Part shown: positions 1 to 5,038 of the stretch, piece after piece
Numbering within the stretch: position 1 is the first letter of the stretch
Layout: each line of letters starts with the position of its first letter
From: Beijerinckiaceae bacterium
GTDB taxonomy: Bacteria > Pseudomonadota > Alphaproteobacteria > Rhizobiales > Beijerinckiaceae
Direction of reading: 5' to 3'
Assembly: GCA_947380915.1 (NCBI GenBank)
Contig: CANCSY010000235.1
Coordinates: 1-5,038, forward strand
Length of the DNA: 5,038 nucleotides
The notes under the pieces: model-generated
The model's database searches: none
What the model saw: the letters and a program-made list of their open reading frames with translations, nothing else
What the model was told of the DNA's origin: nothing
Made by a program: the position numbers and the translations under genes

Positions 1-1777
1 GGCGGTGGAGCGGGAAATGTCGCCCCTGCTGGCGCGCCACTACAGCGAAATCTTCCTCGACCCCACGCTCTTCGCCCGGGTGGACGCCGTTTTCGAGGGG
101 CGCGCGCAGGTCGCCTATAGCCCCGAGCAGCTGCGGGTCATCGAGCGCAAGCACAAGGCCTTCATAAGGGCAGGGGCGAAGCTGGGCGAGGCGCAGCGCC
201 AGCGCCTCGGCGCCATCACCGAGGAGCTGGCGACCCTTGGCACCCGCTTCTCGCAGAATGTGCTGAAGGACGAATCCGGCTTCGTGCTGGTGCTGGACAA
301 GGAGGCGGATCTTGAAGGCCTTCCGGCAGATTTCCGCGCCGCCGCGGCGGCTCTGGCCACCGAGCGCAGCCATGCGGGAAAATGGGCGGTGAGCCTGGCG
401 CGCGGCAATGTGGAGGCCTTCCTCACCCACTCGACCCGCCGCGATCTGCGTGAGACCCTGTTCCGCCAATGGTCCCTGCGCGGCGAGACCGGCGGGGAGA
501 CCGACAATGGCGACGTCATCGCCCGCACGCTGGCGCTACGGGCCGAACGCGCCCGCCTGCTGGGCTATGAGACCTATGCGGATTTCAAGCTCGACGACAC
601 GATGGCGCAGACGCCGGACGCGGTGCGCGCGCTCCTCGATCAGGTCTGGACCGCAGGCCGCGCCCGCGCGGGGCTGGAGGTGGGCCGGTTGCAATCCATG
701 ATCGAGGCCGAGGGCGGCAATTTCGAACTCGCGCCCCATGACTGGCGCCACTATGCGGAGAAACTGCGCCGCGCCGAATATTCCATCGACGACGCGGCCC
801 TGCGCGCCTATTTCCCCCTCGACCGCATGATCGAGGCCGCCTTCCATGTGGCGGGCGAATTGTTCGGGCTGCGCTTTGAAGAGCAGAAGGGCCTGCCGGT
901 CTACAATCCCGATGTGCGCGTCTTCGAAGCGAAGGATGCGCAGGGCCGCCATGTGGCGCTCTTCGTCGGCGATTATTTCGCCCGCGCCAGCAAGCGCAGC
1001 GGCGCCTGGATGTCCGCCTTTCGCGGCCAGCAGAAGCTGGTGCGCGACCAGCGGCCCATCATCGTCAATGTGCTGAATGTGGCGCGGCCCCCCGCAGGCG
1101 AGCCCGCGCTCCTGACCATCGACGAAGCGCGCACCCTCTTCCACGAATTCGGCCACGCACTGCATGGCATGCTGTCGAATGTGACCTATCCGAGCATCGC
1201 GGGCACGGCCGTTTCGTCAGACTTCGTGGAGCTGCCCTCGCAGCTTTATGAGCATTGGCTGCTGCGGCCGGAAGTGCTGCGCCAGTTCGCGCGCCATGCG
1301 CAGACCAACGAGCCGATCCCCGATGCGCTGATCGACAAGGTGATGGCCGCGCGCACCTTCAACCAGGGTTTCGCCACGGTGGAATTCTGCGCCTCCGCCT
1401 TCGTGGATCTGGAGATGCATCTGGAGCAGGGGGAGGACATCAGCGAGCCCCTGGCCTTCGAACGGCGCGTGCTGGAGACTATTGGCATGCCGCGCGAAAT
1501 CATCATGCGCCACCGCTCGCCCCACTTCTCCCATATCTTCTCGGGGGAGGGCTATGCGTCCGGCTATTACTCCTACCTCTGGTCAGAGGTGCTGGACGCC
1601 GACGCCTTCGCCGCCTTCGAGGAAACCGGCGATATCTTCCACCACGCCACCGCCAAGCGGCTGCACGATTTCGTTTATTCCGCAGGCAACCTGCGCGACC
1701 CCAAGGAGGCCTATACGGCCTTCAGGGGCAGGCTGCCGACGCCGGATGCGCTGTTGGAGAAGCGGGGGTTGGTGTGA
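1..1777 (+). CDS. dcp: M3 family zinc oligopeptidase, Dcp-like (N-terminus cut by window edge)
   Basis: Zinc metallopeptidase of family M3, which cleaves short peptides, usually in the cytoplasm as the last step of peptide recycling. Seen: the M3 signature FHEFGHALHG, with zinc ligands H380 and H384 and catalytic E381 (numbering from the GTG at position 5). The third ligand is E409 in DFVELPSQ, exactly 25 residues after the second His, as expected for M3. Near the C-terminus H510, Y517, Y521 and Y524 (HIFSGEGYASGYYSYLW) match the substrate-binding His/Tyr set of the family. Text around the zinc site resembles peptidyl-dipeptidase Dcp more than oligopeptidase A (PrlC). In E. coli Dcp (about 680 residues) the zinc motif lies about 90 residues further in, so roughly that many are missing here. 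The frame is open to the window edge, and the GTG at 5 is probably an internal Val codon. Stop is TGA. Exact specificity (dipeptidyl carboxypeptidase versus general oligopeptidase) is not decided by sequence. Confidence 0.93.
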   Translation, partial: AVEREMSPLLARHYSEIFLDPTLFARVDAVFEGRAQVAYSPEQLRVIERKHKAFIRAGAKLGEAQRQRLGAITEELATLGTRFSQNVLKDESGFVLVLDKEADLEGLPADFRAAAAALATERSHAGKWAVSLARGNVEAFLTHSTRRDLRETLFRQWSLRGETGGETDNGDVIARTLALRAERARLLGYETYADFKLDDTMAQTPDAVRALLDQVWTAGRARAGLEVGRLQSMIEAEGGNFELAPHDWRHYAEKLRRAEYSIDDAALRAYFPLDRMIEAAFHVAGELFGLRFEEQKGLPVYNPDVRVFEAKDAQGRHVALFVGDYFARASKRSGAWMSAFRGQQKLVRDQRPIIVNVLNVARPPAGEPALLTIDEARTLFHEFGHALHGMLSNVTYPSIAGTAVSSDFVELPSQLYEHWLLRPEVLRQFARHAQTNEPIPDALIDKVMAARTFNQGFATVEFCASAFVDLEMHLEQGEDISEPLAFERRVLETIGMPREIIMRHRSPHFSHIFSGEGYASGYYSYLWSEVLDADAFAAFEETGDIFHHATAKRLHDFVYSAGNLRDPKEAYTAFRGRLPTPDALLEKRGLV

Positions 1778-1839
1778 GGCTCTGACGGGTCTGCTTGCCC
1801 CACGCCCCGCCTCCCCCTAATGTCCCCACCAAATATATC

Positions 1840-1844
1840 AGGAG
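1840..1844 (+). promoter_or_regulatory. Ribosome binding site for the cupin gene
   Basis: AGGAG lies 9 bases before a GTG codon at 1854. No other start in this frame is as well placed, so it supports a GTG start. It sits just after a short A+T-rich stretch (AAATATATC) in otherwise G+C-rich DNA. I could not find a convincing -35/-10 pair in the 76-bp gap after the peptidase gene, so whether the cupin gene has its own promoter is open. Confidence 0.7.
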
Positions 1845-1853
1845 TGAAGCGCT

Positions 1854-2393
1854 GTGGGGACCACAATTCGCCGGGTCGTGACCGGGCATAACGAGCAAGG
1901 CAAGTCCTGCTTCATCATGGATGGCGCGCCGCCCCATGTGTATCAGCGCAGCCCCGGCAGCTCGTTCGTCACGGAATTGTGGGACACCAGCGCCACCCCC
2001 GCCAGCAATCAGGGCGACGCCGACCCCACCCTGCGGGACTTCCGCCTGCCGCCGCCGAAAAACGGTAGCGTTTTCCGCGTCATCACCTATCCCCCGGACA
2101 GCGTGCGCCTCGCGGCCCTGCAGGCCGAACACGCCAACGCCACCGATGACGGCAGCGGGCGGGCGGGGGCGCTGGATCGATCAAATGCGCGTCATCCGGG
2201 CTTCCACAAGACCAGCTCGGTGGATTACGCCATTGTCCTGTCAGGCGAGATCCACGCCCTCATGGAGGAGGGCGAGGTGCTGCTCAAGCAGGGCGATGTG
2301 CTGGTGCAGCGCGGCACCAACCACGCCTGGAGCAACCGTAGCGAAGCGCCTGCGGTGCTCGCCTTCGTGCTCATCGACGCTGACCCGGTTTAA
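1854..2393 (+). CDS. Cupin-domain protein of unknown function
   Basis: Small single-domain cupin, 179 residues, no signal peptide or membrane segment, so probably cytoplasmic. Seen: an N-terminal segment RRVVTGHNEQGKS (6-18), then the beta-barrel. The first cupin motif is degenerate, HPGFHKTSSVDYAIVLSGEI (114-133), and the second is GDVLVQRGTNHAWSN (147-161). H114 or H118, D124 and H157 are candidate metal ligands; D124 stands where many cupins have Glu. A loop at 93-112 rich in Gly, Asp and Ala precedes the barrel. From memory, similar proteins with RRVVTGH at the start and NHAW near the end are common in Bradyrhizobium and relatives and are uncharacterised. The GTG start is chosen for its AGGAG site. 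The next gene, a TctC/Bug binding protein, begins 19 bp after the TAA stop, so the two are probably co-transcribed. A role in organic- or aromatic-acid metabolism, as enzyme or ligand sensor, is inference; the substrate is unknown. Confidence 0.88.
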   Translation: MGTTIRRVVTGHNEQGKSCFIMDGAPPHVYQRSPGSSFVTELWDTSATPASNQGDADPTLRDFRLPPPKNGSVFRVITYPPDSVRLAALQAEHANATDDGSGRAGALDRSNARHPGFHKTSSVDYAIVLSGEIHALMEEGEVLLKQGDVLVQRGTNHAWSNRSEAPAVLAFVLIDADPV

Positions 2394-2403
2394 GACAGTT
2401 TTT

Positions 2404-2407
2404 GGAG
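2404..2407 (+). promoter_or_regulatory. Ribosome binding site for the binding-protein gene
   Basis: GGAG lies 5 bases before the ATG at 2413, inside the 19-bp gap after the cupin stop. It fixes the start at 2413: the reading frame stays open upstream to 1921, but that part overlaps the cupin gene in another frame and encodes no secretion signal. The short gap leaves no room for a separate promoter, which favours one transcript with the cupin. Confidence 0.7.
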
Positions 2408-2412
2408 CAACT

Positions 2413-3432
2413 ATGACGTCTCATCTTCCCACCCTCGCGGTCGCCTTGGCTCTCGCAGCCGCCTCTCCCGTCCTCGCCCAGCAGGGCGAGACCATGCCCA
2501 AGACCATCACCATCTATGTGGCGGGCACGGCGGGCGGGGGCATTGATCTTTATGCGCGCATGCTCGGCCGCCATATCGGCAAATATATTCCGGGCAATCC
2601 CACCATCAATGTGCAGGACATGCCCGGCGCGGGCGGCATCCGCGCGGCCAATTTCATCGCCGATTCCGCCCCCAAGGATGGCGGGGTCATGGGCACCTTT
2701 CCCGGCGGGCCGCTGGCCGAGCCGTTGATCGGCGCCCGCAATCCCGGCTATGACATGAGCCAATTCCAGTGGATCGGCGCCATCAGCCGTGACGTCAGCC
2801 TGTGCATTTCCTGGAAGGGAACCCCCTTCAAGAGCCTCGACGACGCCCGCAAGGCGGAGATGATCGTGGCGGGCACGGGCGCGGGCTCGGAAACGGACTC
2901 GATCCCGCTGATCCTCAACGATGTCCTGAAAACGAAATTCCGCGTGGTCACCGGCTATCTCGGCACCAAGGAAACCTTCATGGCCATCGAGAGCGGGGAG
3001 GCCCATGGGCGCTGCGGGCTCACCTTCTCGTCCCTGAAGGCCAGCAAGCCCGACTGGCTGCGCGATGACAAGATCAACATCATGTTGCAGATGGGGCTCG
3101 AGAAGAGCCCCGAGCTGCCCAATGTGCCGCTGGCCAGCGAGTTGCTGAGCCCCGAGGACAAGCAGGTGCTGGAGCTCGTGACCATGGGCACGGCGGTGGG
3201 CCGCCCCTTCGCAGCGCCTCCGGGCACGCCTGCTGCGCGGGTGCAGATCCTGCGCCGGGCCTTCGACGCCGCCTTGAAGGATCCGGCTCTGCTGGAAGAG
3301 GGGCGTCTGATTCAGGCCGAGATCTCGCCGACTCCGGGCGAGGAGGTGCAGAAGATCATCGCGCGCCTCTACGCCACCCCCAAGCCCGTGGTCGATCGGG
3401 CCAAGAAGCTGCTGGAGGCGACGACCAAGTAG
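2413..3432 (+). CDS. TctC/Bug-family periplasmic substrate-binding protein
   Basis: Predicted extracytoplasmic solute receptor of the tripartite tricarboxylate transporter (TTT) type, binding small organic acids or related anions in the periplasm. 339 residues, close to the usual 320-340. Seen: a signal peptide of about 22 residues (hydrophobic TLAVALALAAASPVLA, likely cleavage after A22 before QQ). Then come the first beta strand and ligand loop TITIYVAGTAGGGIDLYARM (31-50), the family hallmark MPGAGGIRAANFIA (70-83), and the APKDGG turn (86-91). The IPGNP element (59-63) suits a branch I remember as frequent in Bradyrhizobium-like bacteria rather than canonical Bordetella Bug proteins. The mature protein has exactly two cysteines, C131 and C201, which could form a disulfide. 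The signal peptide lacks Lys or Arg before its hydrophobic core, which is unusual. No TctA/TctB membrane genes lie in the window, so the receptor is an orphan here, as many Bug proteins are. The ligand cannot be read from sequence. Confidence 0.92.
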   Translation: MTSHLPTLAVALALAAASPVLAQQGETMPKTITIYVAGTAGGGIDLYARMLGRHIGKYIPGNPTINVQDMPGAGGIRAANFIADSAPKDGGVMGTFPGGPLAEPLIGARNPGYDMSQFQWIGAISRDVSLCISWKGTPFKSLDDARKAEMIVAGTGAGSETDSIPLILNDVLKTKFRVVTGYLGTKETFMAIESGEAHGRCGLTFSSLKASKPDWLRDDKINIMLQMGLEKSPELPNVPLASELLSPEDKQVLELVTMGTAVGRPFAAPPGTPAARVQILRRAFDAALKDPALLEEGRLIQAEISPTPGEEVQKIIARLYATPKPVVDRAKKLLEATTK

Positions 3433-3436
3433 GGGG

Positions 3437-4702
3437 TCACTTCTGGGCTTCCGGCCCCATCCACACCGCGCGCGGGCCGATCTCCGCCACGGTGCGGCAG
3501 CCCGTGAAGCCCATGGAGGTCTCCAGCTCCTTGCGCAGCAGGGTCAGCGCATGCTCGACCCCCGCCGCGCCCGCCACGGATGCCCCATAGAGCGCGCAGC
3601 GGCCGGTCAGCACGGCCTTGGCGCCCAGCGCCAGGGCTTTGAGCACATCGCTGCCCCGGCGGACGCCGCTGTCAATGATGATCTCGGTCTTGCCGCCGAC
3701 TTCCGCGACAATTTCGGGCAGGATCTCGATGGGCGAGACGGCGCTGTCGAGATTGCGCCCGCCGTGGTTGGACAGGACGATGGCGTCCACGCCCATGGAG
3801 ACGGCCTTGGCCGCGTCCTCGGGCAGATGCACGCCCTTGATCATCAGCGGGCCCTTCCACATCTCGCGCAGGCGGGCCAGATCGTCCCAGGTGAGATTGT
3901 CGCCCTGCATGGTGCGCGCGCTTGAGCCCACGGCGCCCGCCGCCCGCCCCTGCGAGCCCTGGGGGAAGTGCACCGGTCGGGGCATGCCCACCGTGCGCAG
4001 ATAGGGCAGCATGACCTCTATCAGCCAGCGCGGATGCAGGGCCACATCCATCACGATGCGCGGGTTGAAGTGGAAGGGGCTCGAGAAGCCATTGCGCTTG
4101 TTATATTCGCGGATGGGCGAGACCGCCGTGTCCACCGTCAGGATCAGCGCCTCGAAGCCCGCGTCCTGCGCCCGCTTGACCAGGGCGTGGGACAGGTCGC
4201 GCTCGCGCCACATGTAGAGCTGGAACCAGTTGCGGCCCTCCTCCACCGTGGCGATGCGCTCGATGGAGGTGAGCGAGGGGGTGGCCAGGGTGAAGGGCAC
4301 GCCGAAGCGCGCGGCGGCGCGGGCCACCTCCAGCTCGCCCTCATAGCAGGTGAGGCCGGCCGCGCCCGTGGGGGCGACGGCCAGGGGCATGGCCATGGGC
4401 TTGCCGAAGAGCTCCATTCGGGTGTGGCGGGTCGAGACATCCACCAGCACCTTGTTGCGCAGCTTGATGCGGCGGAAGGCGGCGCGGTTCTCGGAGAGGC
4501 TCACCTCGTCCTCCGAGCCCCGCTCGAAGAATTCGAAGACGCCCCTTGGCAGGCGCTTGCGCGAGGCTTCGCGAAGGTCCGCGATGTTGAGATAGCGCGC
4601 CGCCAGTTGCGCGGCCTCACGGGCTTGGAAGGCGGATGCCGCGCTCGCACGGGGCAGGGCGCCTGCTTCTGCGGTTACGCTTGTCGACGCCGGTGCGCTC
4701 AT
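3437..4702 (-). CDS. FMN-dependent alpha-hydroxy-acid dehydrogenase/oxidase
   Basis: Member of the FMN family of L-lactate dehydrogenase LldD, (S)-mandelate dehydrogenase and glycolate oxidase, oxidising a 2-hydroxy acid to the 2-oxo acid. 421 residues. TIM-barrel motifs in order: PTGAAG (111-116), QLYMW with Y163, LTVD with D191, REYNKRNGF with R198, MIKG with K289, SNHGGRNLD with catalytic base H313 and R316, IIIDSGVRRG with D344 and R348/R349, and the phosphate-binding loop near GAKAVLTGR (360-368). The Tyr that usually binds substrate carboxylate near the N-terminus appears as F58 (VFEFFERGSEDE). Residues 205-268 form a long aromatic and hydrophobic insert where mandelate dehydrogenase has its membrane-binding loop, hinting at a quinone-linked membrane-associated enzyme. 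The first ~30 residues are Ala/Ser-rich and low in complexity. A later start is possible, since no strong ribosome site separates candidates. It converges on the binding-protein gene with a 4-bp gap. Substrate (lactate, mandelate or another hydroxy acid) is undetermined; lldD or mdlB would be over-calls. Confidence 0.93.
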   Translation of the reverse strand: MSAPASTSVTAEAGALPRASAASAFQAREAAQLAARYLNIADLREASRKRLPRGVFEFFERGSEDEVSLSENRAAFRRIKLRNKVLVDVSTRHTRMELFGKPMAMPLAVAPTGAAGLTCYEGELEVARAAARFGVPFTLATPSLTSIERIATVEEGRNWFQLYMWRERDLSHALVKRAQDAGFEALILTVDTAVSPIREYNKRNGFSSPFHFNPRIVMDVALHPRWLIEVMLPYLRTVGMPRPVHFPQGSQGRAAGAVGSSARTMQGDNLTWDDLARLREMWKGPLMIKGVHLPEDAAKAVSMGVDAIVLSNHGGRNLDSAVSPIEILPEIVAEVGGKTEIIIDSGVRRGSDVLKALALGAKAVLTGRCALYGASVAGAAGVEHALTLLRKELETSMGFTGCRTVAEIGPRAVWMGPEAQK

Positions 4703-4711
4703 GGTCTCGTT

Positions 4712-4716
4712 TCCCC
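4712..4716 (-). promoter_or_regulatory. Possible ribosome binding site for the hydroxy-acid dehydrogenase
   Basis: Read on the minus strand, GGGGA stands 9 bases before the ATG, followed by AACGAGACC. It is a modest match to the ribosome-binding consensus but well spaced, and gives some support to this ATG over internal starts. Confidence 0.4.
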
Positions 4717-4738
4717 GATTATGGGACCACGTCTAGCG

Positions 4739-4762
4739 CGTTTGCGTGGTGATCGGCAAACG
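4739..4762. repeat. 7-bp inverted repeat upstream of the dehydrogenase (operator or hairpin candidate)
   Basis: CGTTTGC (4739-4745) and GCAAACG (4756-4762) are perfect inverse copies separated by 10 bases. The centre lies about 48 bp before the dehydrogenase ATG, a usual place for a repressor or activator site. As RNA it could form a hairpin in the leader. No T-run follows on either strand, so it is a poor intrinsic terminator. The arms resemble half-sites of LacI-type operators only loosely, and no regulator gene is visible, so function is inference. Confidence 0.4.
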
Positions 4763-4777
4763 GGAGCAGGATCACCA
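4747..4777. repeat. 8-bp inverted repeat overlapping the first
   Basis: TGGTGATC (4747-4754) and GATCACCA (4770-4777) are perfect inverse copies with a 15-base spacer. The left arm lies inside the spacer of the 4739-4762 repeat, and the spacer of this one holds that repeat's right arm. In RNA the two hairpins would therefore exclude each other. It may be a dyad for a DNA-binding protein or one state of a leader switch; neither is shown. Confidence 0.4.
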
Positions 4778-4792
4778 TGGCCTGCGCCATGG
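4775..4792. repeat. 7-bp hairpin CCATGGC/GCCATGG in the intergenic region
   Basis: CCATGGC (4775-4781), loop CTGC, then GCCATGG (4786-4792) form a compact 7-bp stem with a 4-base loop. GATCA (4770-4774) and TGATC (4801-4805) could add an outer stem across an 8-base bulge. It lies 47 to 64 bases downstream of the repeat-protein stop as read on the minus strand, so it may contribute to 3'-end formation for that gene. It lacks the following U-run of a standard intrinsic terminator. Its left arm shares three bases with the 4747-4777 repeat. Confidence 0.4.
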
Positions 4793-4838
4793 CGAGGGGC
4801 TGATCAACGGCGGCCAACAATGCGCGTCATGATCCCCC

Positions 4839-5038
4839 TCACGCCTTCACGAGCCAATCGGTTCCCACCGCCGGGCCGATCTGGCCGCTATCGACAATCG
4901 TCAGGCCATTCATTTCCCAGACATAGCAGGCGCCGCTCCTGACGTTCTGGAAGAGAATGTCGGACTTGCCGTCGCCATTGACGTCGGTTGCGCCCTTGAC
5001 CTGCCAGTCGGTTCCCACCGCCGGGCCGACCTGGCCGT
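4839..5038 (-). CDS. C-terminal end of an FG-GAP/VCBS-like calcium-binding repeat protein (partial)
   Basis: The last 65 codons and TGA stop of a gene running off the right edge, read on the minus strand; the start is not in the window. The visible protein holds one full 50-residue repeat, Trp to Trp, flanked by parts of two others. The shared end is GPAVGTDW, followed by VK. The unit carries DVNGDGKSD (4959-4985), a D-x-N-x-D-G-x-x-D calcium-binding loop, then ILFQN and VWEMNGLTI, which is the FG-GAP/VCBS beta-propeller blade pattern. Proteins of this kind in alphaproteobacteria are usually large, secreted or surface-attached, and bind calcium; that role here is inference. It ends five residues into the next unit (WLVKA), consistent with a propeller closed by strands from both termini. 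A Cys (codon at 4926-4928) sits in the blade where Ala or a polar residue is more common. The gene is tandem with, and 136 bp upstream of, the dehydrogenase, with no sign of joint function. Confidence 0.85.
   Translation of the reverse strand, partial: GQVGPAVGTDWQVKGATDVNGDGKSDILFQNVRSGACYVWEMNGLTIVDSGQIGPAVGTDWLVKA
4854..5037. repeat. 34-bp direct repeat at 150-bp spacing inside the repeat-protein gene
   Basis: Positions 4854-4887 and 5004-5037 match at 32 of 34 bases (differences at the 4th and 27th base). The 150-bp spacing equals one 50-codon protein unit. Both differences fall within the coding repeat: one is silent (Asp GAT/GAC) and one changes Ile to Val. The copy at the right is cut by the window edge, so the similarity may continue. 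Such DNA-level likeness suggests recent duplication or gene conversion between blades. Confidence 0.85.

Larger units (their letters stand above)
4703..4838. other. Intergenic region upstream of the hydroxy-acid dehydrogenase
   Basis: 136 bp between the repeat-protein stop and the dehydrogenase start, both genes on the minus strand. It holds three overlapping inverted repeats (4739-4805) and a possible ribosome site. I see no convincing short gene, no tRNA, and no clear -35/-10 pair. A CATAAT on the minus strand (4717-4722) looks like a -10 box but lies only 14 bases from the ATG and has no matching -35. Confidence 0.6.

Noticed and set aside
5..7. GTG at position 5 as the true start of the peptidase
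   Set aside because: The frame is open to the window edge, the zinc motif is about 90 residues closer to the start than in E. coli Dcp, and there is no room to see a ribosome site. It is most likely an internal Val.
536..1165. A 209-codon minus-strand reading frame inside the peptidase gene
   Set aside because: It lies opposite a gene with complete M3 zinc and substrate motifs, and its translation (His/Gly/Ala/Arg-rich) shows no recognisable domain. Long antisense frames are common in G+C-rich coding DNA.
1921..2412. Upstream extension of the binding-protein reading frame
   Set aside because: It overlaps the cupin gene in another frame, its translation is Arg/Pro/Ala-rich noise, and a ribosome site plus signal peptide place the true start at 2413.
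3389..3427. TGGTCG/CGACCA inverted repeat at the end of the binding-protein gene as a terminator
   Set aside because: Only 6 bp with a 27-base loop, inside coding sequence and without a T-run; likely chance.
4717..4722. CATAAT on the minus strand as a -10 promoter box for the dehydrogenase
   Set aside because: It lies 14 bases from the ATG, which would leave almost no leader and place the ribosome site at the transcript start. No -35 match is found 16 to 18 bases upstream.
3968..4942. A 324-codon plus-strand reading frame opposite the dehydrogenase
   Set aside because: Composition is typical of an antisense shadow (His, Gly, Arg, Ala), it spans an intergenic region and part of another gene, and the minus-strand gene carries all FMN-enzyme motifs.
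1..5038. CRISPR arrays, tRNA or rRNA genes, transposases and phage genes
   Set aside because: I found no regularly spaced short repeats outside coding repeats, no cloverleaf-like sequences with a CCA end, and no recognisable mobile-element proteins or terminal repeats.

Overview
The window is a G+C-rich stretch (about two thirds G+C by eye) of bacterial chromosome, densely packed with genes. Gene style suggests an alphaproteobacterium, most likely Hyphomicrobiales such as the Xanthobacter/Azorhizobium/Bradyrhizobium range. The clues are a Dcp-like M3 peptidase, a TctC/Bug-type binding protein of the 'IPGNP...MPGAG' kind, a cupin of a kind I recall from the same organisms, and an 'NGDGKSDILFQN' FG-GAP repeat protein. 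The taxonomic call is inference from protein style only.

Layout. Positions 1-1777 (+) hold the C-terminal ~590 residues of an M3 zinc oligopeptidase cut by the window edge. After a 76-bp gap come two closely spaced + strand genes: a small cupin protein (1854-2393) and, 19 bp later, a secreted TctC/Bug substrate-binding protein (2413-3432). Only 4 bp beyond its stop, and facing it, ends a minus-strand FMN-dependent alpha-hydroxy-acid dehydrogenase/oxidase (3437-4702). Upstream of that gene lies a 136-bp intergenic segment (4703-4838) rich in overlapping inverted repeats. Positions 4839-5038 (-) hold the last 65 codons of an FG-GAP/VCBS-type calcium-binding repeat protein whose start lies outside the window.

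How the genes may work together. The binding protein probably captures a small organic acid in the periplasm. The FMN enzyme would oxidise a 2-hydroxy acid, and the cupin (unknown activity, metal-binding fold) may act on or sense a related compound. This is a plausible small organic-acid scavenging locus, but no TctA/TctB membrane subunits, regulator or further pathway enzymes are visible, so the link rests on proximity only. The peptidase and the repeat protein look like unrelated neighbours.

Novelty. No wholly new system is evident. The points most worth a second look are the competing inverted repeats upstream of the dehydrogenase, the Phe replacing the usual substrate-binding Tyr in that enzyme, the conserved-unknown cupin paired with an orphan binding protein, and the partial repeat protein with a nearly identical DNA repeat.
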